Shown: positions 8,561 through 17,811 of the stretch, in pieces
How positions within the stretch are numbered: position 1 is the first letter of the stretch
Layout of the letters: each line of letters begins with the position of its first letter
Source: Bacteroidales bacterium
Lineage (GTDB): Bacteria > Bacteroidota > Bacteroidia > Bacteroidales > UBA10428
Length of the DNA stretch: 36,498 nucleotides
Assembly: GCA_016934395.1 (NCBI GenBank)
Contig: JAFGSZ010000063.1
Coordinates: 1 to 36,498 of the forward strand
Reading direction: 5' to 3'
Notes under the pieces: model-generated
Seen by the model: the letters and a program-made list of their open reading frames with translations, nothing else
Told to the model about the DNA's origin: nothing
The model's database searches: none
Position numbers and translations under genes: made by a program

Positions 8561-8830
8561 ATGTATTTAACAACAGAAAAGAAAAAAGAATTATTTAAAG
8601 AATACGGAGAGTCTGAGACAAATACCGGCTCACCTGAGAGTCAGATTGCTTTATTTAATTTTCGCATAAACCATCTTACCGAGCATTTAAAAAATAACAA
8701 AAAAGATTTCAGCACCCAGCGTGCTTTATTAAAACTCGTAGGAAAACGAAGGAGCTTACTTGATTACCTCAAAAATACCGACATCGAAAGATACAGGTCT
8801 ATCATAAAAGGTTTAAACCTGAGAAAGTAA
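8561..8830 (+). CDS. rpsO: 30S ribosomal protein S15
   Basis: Binds 16S rRNA early in assembly of the 30S platform. The sequence carries GSPESQIALFNFRINHLTEHL and LVGKRRSLLDYLK, the family core. I place the start at the ATG at 8561, which gives 89 residues beginning MYLTTEKKKELF, identical in length to E. coli S15. An ATG at 8549 would add four residues (MVEN) not seen in the family. A terminator follows directly and pnp lies next, the widespread rpsO-pnp pairing. Confidence 0.97.
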   Translation: MYLTTEKKKELFKEYGESETNTGSPESQIALFNFRINHLTEHLKNNKKDFSTQRALLKLVGKRRSLLDYLKNTDIERYRSIIKGLNLRK

Positions 8831-8856
8831 AAGGCAATAATAAATTGCCTTTTTTT
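8831..8856 (+). terminator. Intrinsic terminator after rpsO
   Basis: Perfect 8-bp stem AAGGCAAT (8831-8838)/ATTGCCTT (8844-8851), 5-nt loop and a T run to 8856, starting immediately after the rpsO stop. It probably separates rpsO from pnp, at least partly. Confidence 0.85.
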
Positions 8857-8904
8857 GTATAAATTAGGGCAATCTTAGAATATTTTATTAATAGAAAATG
8901 TAAA

Positions 8905-11058
8905 ATGTATAATTCATTTATTAAAAAAATTGATCTTGGTGATGGCAGGACAATAGAAATCGAAACCGGAAAACTGGCTAAACAGGCTGACGGTTCAGTA
9001 GTTGTAAAACTTGGTACAACAATGTTACTGGCAACAGTAGTATCTGCAAAAGAAGCAAAAGAAGATGTGGATTTTATGCCACTATCCGTGGAATATAAAG
9101 AAAAATATGCATCAGCCGGCCGTTTCCCTGGAGGCTTTCTGAAAAGAGAATCCCGGCCCGGAGATTACGAAATATTAATTTCCCGGCTCGTTGACAGGGC
9201 ATTAAGACCCTTGTTTCCGGATGACTATCATGCTGAAACATTTGTAAATATTAACCTCATCTCTGCCGATAAAGAAATTATTCCTGATGCACTGGCCGGT
9301 CTTGCAGCATCTGCAGCGCTTGCTGTATCAGACATTCCTTTTAACGGACCCATTTCAGAAGTTCGCGTAGCCCGAATTGACGGGGCATTTAAAATAAATC
9401 CTACTTTCAGTGAGCTTGAAAAAGCCGATATTGATATTATTGTGGGTGCTACCATAGATAATATTCTTATGGTTGAAGGTGAAATGAGTGAGGTTTCTGA
9501 AGCAGAAATGCTCGAAGCTATTAAAATTGCCCATACAGAAATTAAAAAACACTGCAAGGCGCTTATTGAATTTGCCGAAGAAGTGGGCAAAACAAAAAAG
9601 CGGGAATACAGTCACGAAGAAAATGATGAAGACCTTAAAAAGCTGCTCCACGACAAAACTTACCAGAAAGTATACGAGATTGCCAAAACAACCCCTGGCA
9701 AACACGAGCGCCACGATGCTTATGAAGCAGTAAAGCAGGAATTTATCGAATCCCTTTCCGACTCACTTAATGAAGGAGAAGAAGTAAACGAAGTGCTGGT
9801 AAACCGGTATTTCTTTGAAGTAGAAAAAGAAGCCGTACGTTCTTTAATTCTAAATGAAGAAGTACGTATTGACGGTAGAAAAACAAATGAGATCCGACCC
9901 ATCTGGTCAGAAGTGGATTATCTGCCCGCATCTCATGGTTCGGCAGTATTTACACGCGGTGAAACCCAGTCTTTAACTACCGTTACATTGGGCTCTAAGC
10001 TCAACGAAAAAATGATTGATGAAGTGCTGATTCAGGGATCAGATAAATTTGTGCTTCACTATAATTTTCCTCCGTTTTCTACAGGAGACGCACGCGCATC
10101 CCGCGGAATCAGTCGTCGTGAAGTAGGCCATGGCAACCTCGCACACAGGGCGTTAAAAAGAATGATCCCTGCTGAAAACAATCCATATGCTATCAGGGTT
10201 GTTTCCGACATTCTGGAGTCGAACGGCTCTTCATCTATGGCTACAGTTTGTGCAGGCACCTTAGCTCTTATGGATGCCGGAGTAAAAATAAAAAAACCTG
10301 TTTCCGGTATTGCAATGGGACTGATTACTGATACCAAAAGCGGGAAATTTGCAGTGCTTTCAGATATTCTTGGCGATGAAGACCATTTGGGCGATATGGA
10401 CTTTAAAGTTACCGGCACACGCGATGGTATTACTGCCACTCAAATGGACATAAAAGTGGAAGGATTATCATATGACATCCTTTCCAAAGCTTTAGAACAA
10501 GCTCGAGTTGGACGCTTACATATACTGGATAAAATATTAGAAACACTTCCCGAACCCCGCGAAGATTATAAACCACATGCACCAAGAATCGAACAAATAA
10601 TGATTCCAAAAGAAATGATTGGTGCTATAATTGGGCCCGGAGGAAAAGTAATCCAGGAAATACAGAATACAACCGGTGCCACCATTGTAATTGAAGAAGT
10701 AGATAGTTTTGGAGTTGTTGATATCGCAGCCGTAGATAAAGCTTCTATTGAAGAGGCCAAACGAAGAATTCAACTTATTGTTCAGGTTCCTGAAGTTGGA
10801 GAAATTTATAAAGGAAGAATAAAATCTATTGTGAATTTCGGTGCGTTTGTTGAAATCCTTCCTGGTAAAGAAGGACTCCTTCATATTTCTGAAATTAGCT
10901 GGAAAAGAGTCGGCAAAGTTGAAGATGAACTTAAAGCAGGTGATGAAATAGAAGTAAAACTGATTGATGTTGATAAAAAATCAGGCAATCTGAAACTATC
11001 AAGAAAAGCATTGCTTCCCAAACCTGAAAAAACCGAAGAAACCCGGGACAGAAATTAA
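8905..11058 (+). CDS. pnp: Polyribonucleotide nucleotidyltransferase (PNPase)
   Basis: Phosphorolytic 3'-to-5' exoribonuclease of mRNA turnover, a homotrimer. Two RNase PH domains (about residues 10-230 and 320-550) flank an all-alpha linker. The second carries FTRGETQSL, the [14 protein letters not shown] region and the [19 protein letters not shown] active-site block with its acidic cluster. A KH domain follows at about 565-625 ([15 protein letters not shown]), then an S1 domain at about 630-700 ([15 protein letters not shown]). At 717 residues it is full length. It lies just downstream of rpsO and ends before its own terminator. Confidence 0.98.
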   Translation: MYNSFIKKIDLGDGRTIEIETGKLAKQADGSVVVKLGTTMLLATVVSAKEAKEDVDFMPLSVEYKEKYASAGRFPGGFLKRESRPGDYEILISRLVDRALRPLFPDDYHAETFVNINLISADKEIIPDALAGLAASAALAVSDIPFNGPISEVRVARIDGAFKINPTFSELEKADIDIIVGATIDNILMVEGEMSEVSEAEMLEAIKIAHTEIKKHCKALIEFAEEVGKTKKREYSHEENDEDLKKLLHDKTYQKVYEIAKTTPGKHERHDAYEAVKQEFIESLSDSLNEGEEVNEVLVNRYFFEVEKEAVRSLILNEEVRIDGRKTNEIRPIWSEVDYLPASHGSAVFTRGETQSLTTVTLGSKLNEKMIDEVLIQGSDKFVLHYNFPPFSTGDARASRGISRREVGHGNLAHRALKRMIPAENNPYAIRVVSDILESNGSSSMATVCAGTLALMDAGVKIKKPVSGIAMGLITDTKSGKFAVLSDILGDEDHLGDMDFKVTGTRDGITATQMDIKVEGLSYDILSKALEQARVGRLHILDKILETLPEPREDYKPHAPRIEQIMIPKEMIGAIIGPGGKVIQEIQNTTGATIVIEEVDSFGVVDIAAVDKASIEEAKRRIQLIVQVPEVGEIYKGRIKSIVNFGAFVEILPGKEGLLHISEISWKRVGKVEDELKAGDEIEVKLIDVDKKSGNLKLSRKALLPKPEKTEETRDRN

Positions 11059-11083
11059 TAGTATTTCTGAGAATATAAAAAAG

Positions 11084-11112
11084 ACGCTGGGTAACATACT
11101 TGGCGTTTTTTT
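11084..11112 (+). terminator. Intrinsic terminator after pnp
   Basis: Stem ACGCTGGGT (11084-11092)/ACTTGGCGT (11098-11106) has nine pairs, three of them G-U, with a 5-nt loop and seven T (11106-11112). It lies 26 bp after the pnp stop. Confidence 0.8.
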
Positions 11113-11160
11113 CATTTTTTAAAGTCGTTTCATAAAATTTAATCCGAAAAAATAGTAATC

Positions 11161-11652
11161 ATGGGTGAAACCCGATGGTCGGAAATAATCTACGATATTC
11201 TCGAAAAGAATAAAAATCAAATCTCGCACAACGATTTTAAATTCTATAATATTGCCAGGTTTCCGGTAATTGCTAAAAGTATTGAGCAACATGCAATTGG
11301 TTGCAGGATGTGTGCTGATAATAAAAATACATTTCTTGAACTTGCTGAAAATCTTCCGGATTACCTGAATCTCTCAATGGAATCAAGGAAAAATTTTGAG
11401 AAAAGTTTACACGCTATCACCGATCATTTAAAAAAAAGCCACAAGGTTCAATTTGTCTCTTATTACTTGTCGCTATTTTCTGCCGTTGGAATATTATCCG
11501 GAATTGTTTTAGGTATACTGCTTAGTATAGTTATTAAGAATCTTCCCGATATGAACATTATTCTTATCGGGGCAGGCATCGGGCTAATAACCGGAAGAAT
11601 ATGGGGATCGGTAAAAGAAAGAAAAACAAGACAACAATCCGGAAAGATTTAA
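11161..11652 (+). CDS. Small membrane protein with HxxxCxxC motif, possible orphan anti-sigma-like protein
   Basis: I do not recognise this 163-residue protein. The N-terminal part (1-95) is soluble and helical and contains H44-A-I-G-C48-R-M-C51 followed by a helix. This spacing, H-x3-C-x2-C, is that of zinc-binding anti-sigma domains (zf-HC2/ZAS). Two hydrophobic segments follow, about residues 97-126 and 131-149, and a basic tail (KERKTRQQ). Anti-sigma factors of this type usually have one membrane segment and lie beside an ECF gene; neither holds here, so the function is open. It starts 10 nt after an AAAAAATAG stretch and ends 6 bp before the deoxynucleoside kinase gene, implying co-transcription. 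Confidence 0.7.
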   Translation: MGETRWSEIIYDILEKNKNQISHNDFKFYNIARFPVIAKSIEQHAIGCRMCADNKNTFLELAENLPDYLNLSMESRKNFEKSLHAITDHLKKSHKVQFVSYYLSLFSAVGILSGIVLGILLSIVIKNLPDMNIILIGAGIGLITGRIWGSVKERKTRQQSGKI

Positions 11653-11658
11653 AATTTA

Positions 11659-12288
11659 ATGAATCACAACTACATCGCTATTGAAGGAAATATTGGGGTT
11701 GGCAAAACCACCCTGGCCAAAATGCTGGCCAGAGACCTTAATACCCATCTGGTACTTGAAGAGTATAATAAAAATCCATTTCTTTCCTTATTTTACAACC
11801 AACCCGAAAAATTTGCCTTTCAACTTGAATTTACATTTCTGTCGCAACGTTTGCAGCAGTTATCAAAAATATTTTCAGGCAATAAAAGTTCATCTGCACA
11901 TTATATTACCGATTATGAATTTTCCAAAAGCCTGATCTTTTCCGGAGTAACTTTATTAAAAGCGGACTTTAAAATTTTAGCCTCTGTTTACTTAAAGTTA
12001 TTGCCCTTAATTCCCCAACCCGATTTATATATTTATTTGTACAATTCACCAGATCAGTTGTTAAAAAATATAAGAAAGCGTGGAAGATCATATGAGCAAG
12101 GTGTTACTGCTGATTACCTTGAAAAAATTGAACAGGGTTACCGTGAATATATAAATAATAAGAAGGGTTATAGGATACTGAAGATCAATCTTTGTCAATA
12201 CAATTTTATCAGAGATAATAAACAATATAAAAATCTCGTTACATACCTGTTAACAGAAAATTCTTCAGCTGGAGTATATGAATTTTAG
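11659..12288 (+). CDS. Deoxynucleoside kinase (dNK/dCK family)
   Basis: Predicted salvage enzyme phosphorylating a deoxynucleoside with ATP; deoxyadenosine or deoxyguanosine is likely from the family. The P-loop is IEGNIGVGKTT (G10 to T18). An EEY follows, with the DYEFSKSLIFSG region where related kinases have DRS. The lid-type segment is NIRKRGRSYEQGV. The usual Glu-Arg-Ser is read here as DYEFSKS, a modest departure. Length 209 residues is normal for bacterial members. It lies 6 bp after the small membrane protein. Substrate specificity cannot be set from sequence. Confidence 0.87.
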   Translation: MNHNYIAIEGNIGVGKTTLAKMLARDLNTHLVLEEYNKNPFLSLFYNQPEKFAFQLEFTFLSQRLQQLSKIFSGNKSSSAHYITDYEFSKSLIFSGVTLLKADFKILASVYLKLLPLIPQPDLYIYLYNSPDQLLKNIRKRGRSYEQGVTADYLEKIEQGYREYINNKKGYRILKINLCQYNFIRDNKQYKNLVTYLLTENSSAGVYEF

Positions 12289-12566
12289 TAACCATTAAGT
12301 ATTTCGAGACAAAACTGTTTTTTTGTTAATAATTCTTTAAAAATTTGTAGATTTATTATTAACAATTTTATTTTTTATCTGTTATTAATTTATTGTGCTG
12401 ATTTATAGAATGTTTTATATTTTTTCTTATTTTTATTATAAAATTCAATTTGACACAGTTTTAGAATTTTTTTTTATTGAAAACATTAGTAAGTTTGTAT
12501 TATGTTCTGTAATTAATCCAATTAGTAAATAATTTAAAGTAATTACTTAAATAACAATTTAAAATT
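12289..12566. promoter_or_regulatory. AT-rich leader region before the OmpA-like lipoprotein gene
   Basis: This 278-bp gap contains no ORF of note. The only clear signal is TAAGTTTG at 12490-12497, a good -7 element, with no convincing TTTG 19-20 bp upstream. Transcription from it would give a leader of about 60 nt. A long T run at 12467-12475 lies just upstream. Confidence 0.4.
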
Positions 12567-14291
12567 ATGAAGCGAATAAAACAAAACTATCTATCATCTT
12601 TCGTTATTGCGGCTTTTGTTTTAGCCAGCTGCGGTGGCGTTAATAAGATGGTTGACACTGCTAATACCGTAACCTACGATGTTCAACCCAGCCCGCTTGA
12701 AACACATGCAGGAGAAGTTGAAGTAACCATTAAAACCGTTTTCCCGGAAAAATATTTTAACAAAAAAGCTATTGTTGTAGCTACTCCAATGTTAAAATAT
12801 GAAGGCGGTCAAACAGAATTTGGCTCAACGACCCTACAGGGTGAAAAAGTTGATGCAAATAATAAAGTTATCCCTGTTGCTGGTGGAAATTACACATTTA
12901 CAGGTAAAATTCCTTATGATGAAGCTATGTTGAGCTCAGATCTCGTTGTAGAAATGTCAGCTAGTATTGGTGATAAAGATCCGGTTGTTATTCCCGGAAT
13001 AAAAATTGCTGATGGTGTTATTGCCACATCAACACTTGTTGAGATTACTCCCAAGTCAATTTTAGTTGGTGATAAATTTGAACGTGTTATCCCCGAAAAT
13101 TATGAAGCAGATATCAAATATGTGATTAATAAATCTGAAGTTCGCAATTCAGAACTTAAAAAAGATGAAATTAAAAGCTTCCAGGATAAACTAGCTGCTG
13201 CAAAAGCTGCTGAAAGAAAAGAATTTAAATCAGCTTCTATTTCCGCATATGCTTCACCAGACGGAGCATATGATTTAAATGAAAAACTGGCAGAAAAAAG
13301 AAAAGAATCAGCAAACCTGTATTTTACACGTACTTTGAAGAAAAATGAAATTGAAGCTTTGCAAAACGCTGATTTCCTTAAGTTGATGTCTACAGCAGAA
13401 GACTGGGATGGTTTTAAAGCCCTGATGGAAAAATCAGATATTCAGGATAAAGACCTGATCTTACGTGTACTTTCTATGTATTCTGATCCTGCTGTTAGAG
13501 AAAAAGAAATTAAAAACATCGCTGAAGCATTCGAAGAAATTAAAGAACAGGTACTTCCTGAATTAAGAAGATCTAAAATGAATGTTACTGTTGATGTTGT
13601 AGGATATTCAGATGAAGAACTACAGGCTTTGGCAAAAAATAATCCTGATACGTTAAAACTTGAAGAAATTCTTTATTCAGCAACTTTATTTGATAATTTA
13701 GGTGATAAAATTGCTGTTTACAAAGTTGCAGCTAAAAATTTCCCCAAATGTTTCAGAGCAATAAATAACGTAGGATATGTTGCCATGGAAATGGGAAATG
13801 TTGCTGAAGCAAAAGCTGCTTTCGAGCAGGCTAAATCTCTTATGGATAATGACGTTGTGAAAAACAACTTAGGTGCAGTAGCTTTATTGGAAGGTGATGT
13901 TGCAGGTGCCGAAACTTTATTCAATTCAGCAATGGGAGCAGGCGATGTTGTTAGTTATAACCTTGGAATTGTTAAAATTATTCAGGGTGACTATGCTGCA
14001 GCAGTAAATTATTTTGGAAATAAAGCTTCCTATAATGCAGCTTTGGCACAATTATTAAATAATAATTCTGAAAAATCTTTGTCCACTTTAGGTGAACTTG
14101 GTGATTCAGACGATGCTATGGTATATTACCTTAAAGCAGTTGCCGGTGCTCGTGCCGGAAAAGAAGATGTAGTTCTAAGCAATCTCAGAACAGCAACCGG
14201 TAAAGACAGCGCTTTAAAAGCTCATGCTCTTAAAGATCTTGAATTTGCTAAATTTGCCGCAAGCGAGGCTTTTGGTGGAATTGTAAAATAA
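12567..14291 (+). CDS. Lipoprotein with OmpA-like and TPR regions
   Basis: Predicted lipoprotein of 574 residues. The signal peptide ends in the lipobox L19-A-S-C22. The residues after the Cys (GGVNKM) lack the acidic export signal of surface lipoproteins, so a periplasm-facing position is likely. The middle has an OmpA-type peptidoglycan-binding segment at about residues 225-260 (SAYASPDGAYDLNEKLAEKR). The C-terminal third is TPR-like, for example NNVGYVAMEMGNVAEAKAAF near 392 and NNLGAVALLEGDVAGAETLF near 430. It stands alone with a long leader, consistent with strong expression. It probably links outer membrane and peptidoglycan; the exact role is unknown. Confidence 0.78.
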   Translation: MKRIKQNYLSSFVIAAFVLASCGGVNKMVDTANTVTYDVQPSPLETHAGEVEVTIKTVFPEKYFNKKAIVVATPMLKYEGGQTEFGSTTLQGEKVDANNKVIPVAGGNYTFTGKIPYDEAMLSSDLVVEMSASIGDKDPVVIPGIKIADGVIATSTLVEITPKSILVGDKFERVIPENYEADIKYVINKSEVRNSELKKDEIKSFQDKLAAAKAAERKEFKSASISAYASPDGAYDLNEKLAEKRKESANLYFTRTLKKNEIEALQNADFLKLMSTAEDWDGFKALMEKSDIQDKDLILRVLSMYSDPAVREKEIKNIAEAFEEIKEQVLPELRRSKMNVTVDVVGYSDEELQALAKNNPDTLKLEEILYSATLFDNLGDKIAVYKVAAKNFPKCFRAINNVGYVAMEMGNVAEAKAAFEQAKSLMDNDVVKNNLGAVALLEGDVAGAETLFNSAMGAGDVVSYNLGIVKIIQGDYAAAVNYFGNKASYNAALAQLLNNNSEKSLSTLGELGDSDDAMVYYLKAVAGARAGKEDVVLSNLRTATGKDSALKAHALKDLEFAKFAASEAFGGIVK

Positions 14292-14311
14292 TTATAATTT
14301 AATTTTGTATA

Positions 14312-14341
14312 AAAAAGCGGTTCGTTCTGAACCGCTTTTTT
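14312..14341. terminator. Bidirectional terminator between the lipoprotein and TrmH-family genes
   Basis: GCGGTTC (14317-14323), loop GTTCT, GAACCGC (14329-14335), with an A run before and a T run after. It therefore works on both strands, and ends at the last base of the minus-strand stop codon. Confidence 0.9.
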
Positions 14342-14871
14342 TATTTCCATAATTTCTGATATAAATCCCAAAGTACTATTCCGGCGCTCACCGAAATATT
14401 AAATGAATGTTTTGTACCAAACTGAGGAATCTCAATAGCACCTTCGCACTCATTAACAATATGCTGATCCACCCCACGAACTTCATTCCCGAATATAAGT
14501 GCATACTTATTTTCTTTTTCCGGAACAAACTGATCTAACAATATACTTGATTCAGTTTGTTCCACTGCCATAAGCTTATAGCCTTCATTTTTTAGTTTTT
14601 TAACTGCCTCCATGGTGGTTTTAAAATATTTCCAATTCATAGAATCAGTAGCTCCTAAGGCTGTTTTAGTGATGTCCCTGTGAGGAGGTGTGGCTGTTAT
14701 TCCACAGAGGTAAATACTTTCAAGTAAAAATGCATCAGCTGTTCTGAAAACAGAACCAATATTATTGAGGCTTCGCACATTATCTAAAATAATAATTACC
14801 GGATTTTTTTTTATTTCCCGAAATTCATCAATAGAAATTCTGTTTAATTCTTCATTTTTTAATTTTCTCAT
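14341..14871 (-). CDS. TrmH/SpoU-family RNA 2'-O-ribose methyltransferase
   Basis: SAM-dependent SPOUT methyltransferase of 176 residues. All three SpoU motifs are present: motif 1 LDNVRSLNNIGSVFRTADAF with the catalytic Arg, motif 2 ALIFGNEVRGV, and motif 3 IEIPQFGTKHSFNISVSAGI. In motif 3 the common SLNVS is SFNIS. The protein lacks the extra N-terminal RNA-binding domain of rRNA enzymes such as RlmB, so a tRNA target is likely, though which nucleoside is modified is unknown. It converges on the lipoprotein gene and is transcribed alone. Confidence 0.9.
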   Translation of the reverse strand: MRKLKNEELNRISIDEFREIKKNPVIIILDNVRSLNNIGSVFRTADAFLLESIYLCGITATPPHRDITKTALGATDSMNWKYFKTTMEAVKKLKNEGYKLMAVEQTESSILLDQFVPEKENKYALIFGNEVRGVDQHIVNECEGAIEIPQFGTKHSFNISVSAGIVLWDLYQKLWK

Positions 14872-14968
14872 CCTTTACAACATTTCGAAAATAAATTCAT
14901 TTATTAATCATGTAATAAGTTAAAAAAAATAAATATTTTAGTATGCCGGAATAAAAAAATAAATATAT

Positions 14969-16159
14969 ATGAATTTGCATGAATATCAGGGAAAAACCAT
15001 ATTAAAATCATATGGTGTTTCTGTACCTTTAGGAATAGTAATTGATAAAGCAGAAAATGCAGTTAAGGCGGCAGAAGAAATAAGAGAAAAAACAGGAACC
15101 GATAGCTGGGCTGTTAAGGCACAGATACATGCCGGCGGAAGAGGTAAAGGCGGAGGGGTAAAAATTGCCAGGTCTTTAGATGATGTGAAAAAGTATGCTG
15201 GTGAAATATTAGGAATGAACCTGGTAACTCATCAAACCGGACCCCAGGGAAAAAAGGTGCATAAAGTTCTTATTGAACAAAGTATTTTTTATCCTGGCGA
15301 AAGTCCGATTAAAGAATATTACATGAGTGTGCTGTTAAACAGGGTCACCGGTAAAAATATTATTATGTATTCCACTGAAGGAGGAATGGACATTGAAGCC
15401 GTAGCTGAAAAAACGCCCCACCTGATATTTAAAGAAGAAATTGATCCTGCCGTTGGAATACAGGCCTTCCAGACTCGTAAAATTGCTTTTAATCTTGGGT
15501 TATCCGGTAAAGCTTTTAAACAAATGACCAGTTTTGTAGCTTCATTATATAAAGCTTATGAAAATAGTGATGCCTCACTTTTTGAAATAAATCCTGTATT
15601 TAAAACTTCCGATGATCTGATACTGGCAGCCGACTCAAAAGTAAACCTTGATGATAATGCCTTATTTCGTCATCCAGAATACGCTGAAATGCGTGATTTA
15701 ACTGAAGAAGACCCCGCTGAAGTGGAAGCATCAAAATATAATCTCAATTTTATTAAACTCGATGGAAATGTTGGATGCATGGTAAATGGCGCCGGGCTGG
15801 CCATGGCAACGATGGATATTATTAAATTATCGGGTGGCGAACCTGCCAACTTTTTAGACGTGGGGGGTACAGCTAATGCAGAAACCGTGGAGGCCGGTTT
15901 TCGGTTAATCCTGAAAGATCCCGGTGTAAAAGCTATATTAATCAATATTTTTGGTGGCATTGTACGGTGCGACCGGGTAGCCCAGGGTGTGGTGGATGCA
16001 TATCATGCTATTGGCAATATTAGTATACCTGTAATAGTCAGACTTCAGGGCACCAATGCAGATGGGGGTAAAAAAATTATCGACGAATCAGGATTGAAAG
16101 TTCACTCTGCAATTACCCTGCGGGAAGCTGCAAATCTTGTTACAACAGTTATACATTAA
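14969..16159 (+). CDS. sucC: Succinate-CoA ligase (ADP-forming) subunit beta
   Basis: TCA-cycle enzyme subunit: succinyl-CoA + ADP + Pi to succinate + ATP. The N-terminal MNLHEYQGKTILKSYGV, the ATP-grasp segment VKAQIHAGGRGKGGGVKIA and the C-terminal FLDVGGTANAE and FGGIVRCDRVAQGV blocks are diagnostic. The 396-residue length is standard. The alpha subunit gene sucD is not adjacent and must lie elsewhere, an arrangement I believe is frequent in Bacteroidota. A hairpin lies 55 bp downstream. Confidence 0.96.
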   Translation: MNLHEYQGKTILKSYGVSVPLGIVIDKAENAVKAAEEIREKTGTDSWAVKAQIHAGGRGKGGGVKIARSLDDVKKYAGEILGMNLVTHQTGPQGKKVHKVLIEQSIFYPGESPIKEYYMSVLLNRVTGKNIIMYSTEGGMDIEAVAEKTPHLIFKEEIDPAVGIQAFQTRKIAFNLGLSGKAFKQMTSFVASLYKAYENSDASLFEINPVFKTSDDLILAADSKVNLDDNALFRHPEYAEMRDLTEEDPAEVEASKYNLNFIKLDGNVGCMVNGAGLAMATMDIIKLSGGEPANFLDVGGTANAETVEAGFRLILKDPGVKAILINIFGGIVRCDRVAQGVVDAYHAIGNISIPVIVRLQGTNADGGKKIIDESGLKVHSAITLREAANLVTTVIH

Positions 16160-16213
16160 TATAAAAAGTGAATCTTTTTATTCGGTTAATACTGATCCAT
16201 AACGTATACGCTG

Positions 16214-16245
16214 CCGGATATACCTAAAAATATAAGGATATCCGG
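16214..16245. repeat. Hairpin downstream of sucC, possible terminator
   Basis: CCGGATAT-A-CCT pairs with AGG-ATATCCGG across a 9-nt AT loop (11 pairs, one bulge), followed by TCTTTCTTCT. The T tract is interrupted, so termination is possible but not certain. Confidence 0.45.
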
Positions 16246-16384
16246 TCTTTCTTCTGATGTATACTTTTATAAAGTTTATGTGTTTAGGTAATTCTGCTGA
16301 ATGACCGGTTGCTGGGATGTTGAGATTATTTAGTTTTCTCATAAAATTATTATTTTCAGTGTTATCCATTAATTTCCAATTACA

Positions 16385-17722
16385 ATGAATAAAAAAAATG
16401 TAATCATCATTGGTGCTGCCGGAAGGGATTTTCATAACTTCAATACTTGTTTCAGAAATAATCCGGATTATAACGTACTGGCATTTACCGCAGCTCAGAT
16501 ACCCGATATCGATGAAAGAAAATACCCGGCCGAACTTGCAGGCGATTTATACCCGGCAGGTATTCCAATTTATCCGGAGACTGAGTTGCCCCATCTTATT
16601 AAAGAACTTAATATTGACGATTGTATTTTTTCGTATAGCGACCTGCCCTACCAAAAAGTAATGCAAATCGGTGCCGTTGTAAATGCTGCAGGGGCTAATT
16701 TTAAACTTCTGGGATGGAAAAATACCATGATCAAAAGTAATAAACCACTGATTGCCGTTGGAGCAGTAAGAACCGGTTGCGGAAAAAGCCAGACTTCAAG
16801 AAGAATTATAGAATTGCTGATGGAGAAGGGAATTCGGGTGGTTGCCATAAGACACCCTATGCCCTATGGAAACCTGGCAGAACAAAAAGTACAACGATAT
16901 GCTGAACTTGAAGATTTGACAAAACATAAATGTACTATAGAAGAAATGGAAGAATATGAACCTCATATTGTCCGTGGAAATGTTATTTATTCCGGTGTGG
17001 ATTATGAAGCAATTCTCAGAACAGCTGAAGACGATCCCAAAGGCTGTGATGTTATTTTATGGGATGGCGGGAATAATGATTTTCCATTTTATCGACCTGA
17101 TCTTACTATTACGGTTACTGATCCCCACAGGGCAGGAAACGAGGTATCCTATTACCCGGGTGAAATTACGCTCAGGATGGCCGATGTTGTTGTAATTAAT
17201 AAAATTGACAGTTCAGATGCAGAAAATATTCAGATCGTCAGAAATAACATTCATCGAGTAAATCCTAAAGCCATAGTAATTGACGGGGCTTCACCGATCA
17301 GGGTAGATGATATTTCAGTGATCAGAAATAAACGTGTTCTGGTTGTTGAGGATGGACCTACGCTTACGCATGGTGAAATGAAGATCGGTGCAGGTACTGT
17401 TGCTGCACATAAGTATGGCGCTTCCGAAATTATTGATCCCCGGCCTTTTATTGTTGGTAAATTGGCTGAAACCTTTGCTATTTATCCACAAATTGGTACG
17501 TTATTACCAGCCATGGGTTATGGAAAACAGCAGTTGAAAGACCTGGAAACCACCATAAACAATACGGATTGCGATTCAGTGATTATCGGAACCCCTATTG
17601 ATTTGAGCAGAATAATAAAAATAAAAAAGCCTTTTACACGAGTGTATTACGATTTGCAGGAAATAGGTAAACCCGATTTTAAGGATGTTCTTGTAGAGTT
17701 CATTAAAAAACATTCGTTGTAA
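16385..17722 (+). CDS. Cyclic 2,3-diphosphoglycerate synthetase-like P-loop protein
   Basis: P-loop NTPase of 445 residues resembling archaeal cyclic 2,3-diphosphoglycerate synthetases. An N-terminal Rossmann-like half (1-115, VIIIGAAGRDFHNFN) precedes a P-loop half: GAVRTGCGKS (126-135), a Walker B-like DVILWDGGNNDFPF, and the GTPase-like VVINKID. In thermophilic archaea the enzyme makes the thermoprotectant cyclic 2,3-DPG. Bacterial homologues are common but their role is not established, and they are often simply labelled GTPase. It converges on arginine deiminase, with a 16-bp inverted repeat between the two. No carbamate kinase or ornithine carbamoyltransferase lies near. Confidence 0.75.
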   Translation: MNKKNVIIIGAAGRDFHNFNTCFRNNPDYNVLAFTAAQIPDIDERKYPAELAGDLYPAGIPIYPETELPHLIKELNIDDCIFSYSDLPYQKVMQIGAVVNAAGANFKLLGWKNTMIKSNKPLIAVGAVRTGCGKSQTSRRIIELLMEKGIRVVAIRHPMPYGNLAEQKVQRYAELEDLTKHKCTIEEMEEYEPHIVRGNVIYSGVDYEAILRTAEDDPKGCDVILWDGGNNDFPFYRPDLTITVTDPHRAGNEVSYYPGEITLRMADVVVINKIDSSDAENIQIVRNNIHRVNPKAIVIDGASPIRVDDISVIRNKRVLVVEDGPTLTHGEMKIGAGTVAAHKYGASEIIDPRPFIVGKLAETFAIYPQIGTLLPAMGYGKQQLKDLETTINNTDCDSVIIGTPIDLSRIIKIKKPFTRVYYDLQEIGKPDFKDVLVEFIKKHSL

Positions 17723-17728
17723 ATCCGG

Positions 17729-17773
17729 AATATCACTTCCTGCATCATGAGTATTAGTGCAGGAAGTGATATT
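17729..17773. repeat. Perfect 16-bp inverted repeat between convergent genes
   Basis: AATATCACTTCCTGCA (17729-17744) and its exact complement (17758-17773) flank a 13-nt loop. Neither side has a real T run, so it is a strong hairpin without the usual intrinsic-terminator tail. It may still end or protect the two convergent transcripts. Confidence 0.7.
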
Positions 17774-17811
17774 TGAATAGAGATATATAAATTTTAGTCT
17801 GAGATTAAATC

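Noticed and set aside
9228-10884. Several long open frames on the minus strand and other frames within pnp
   Set aside because: They are shadows of pnp, with low-complexity Ser/Phe/Ile-rich translations and no family features.
14969-16159. sucC without sucD as a sign of gene loss
   Set aside because: The two genes are, to my knowledge, often unlinked in Bacteroidota, and the sucC sequence is intact.
16178-16435. 85-codon minus-strand frame upstream of the cyclic-2,3-DPG-synthetase-like gene
   Set aside because: It overlaps the start of the real gene, includes the hairpin at 16214-16245, and has no recognisable features.
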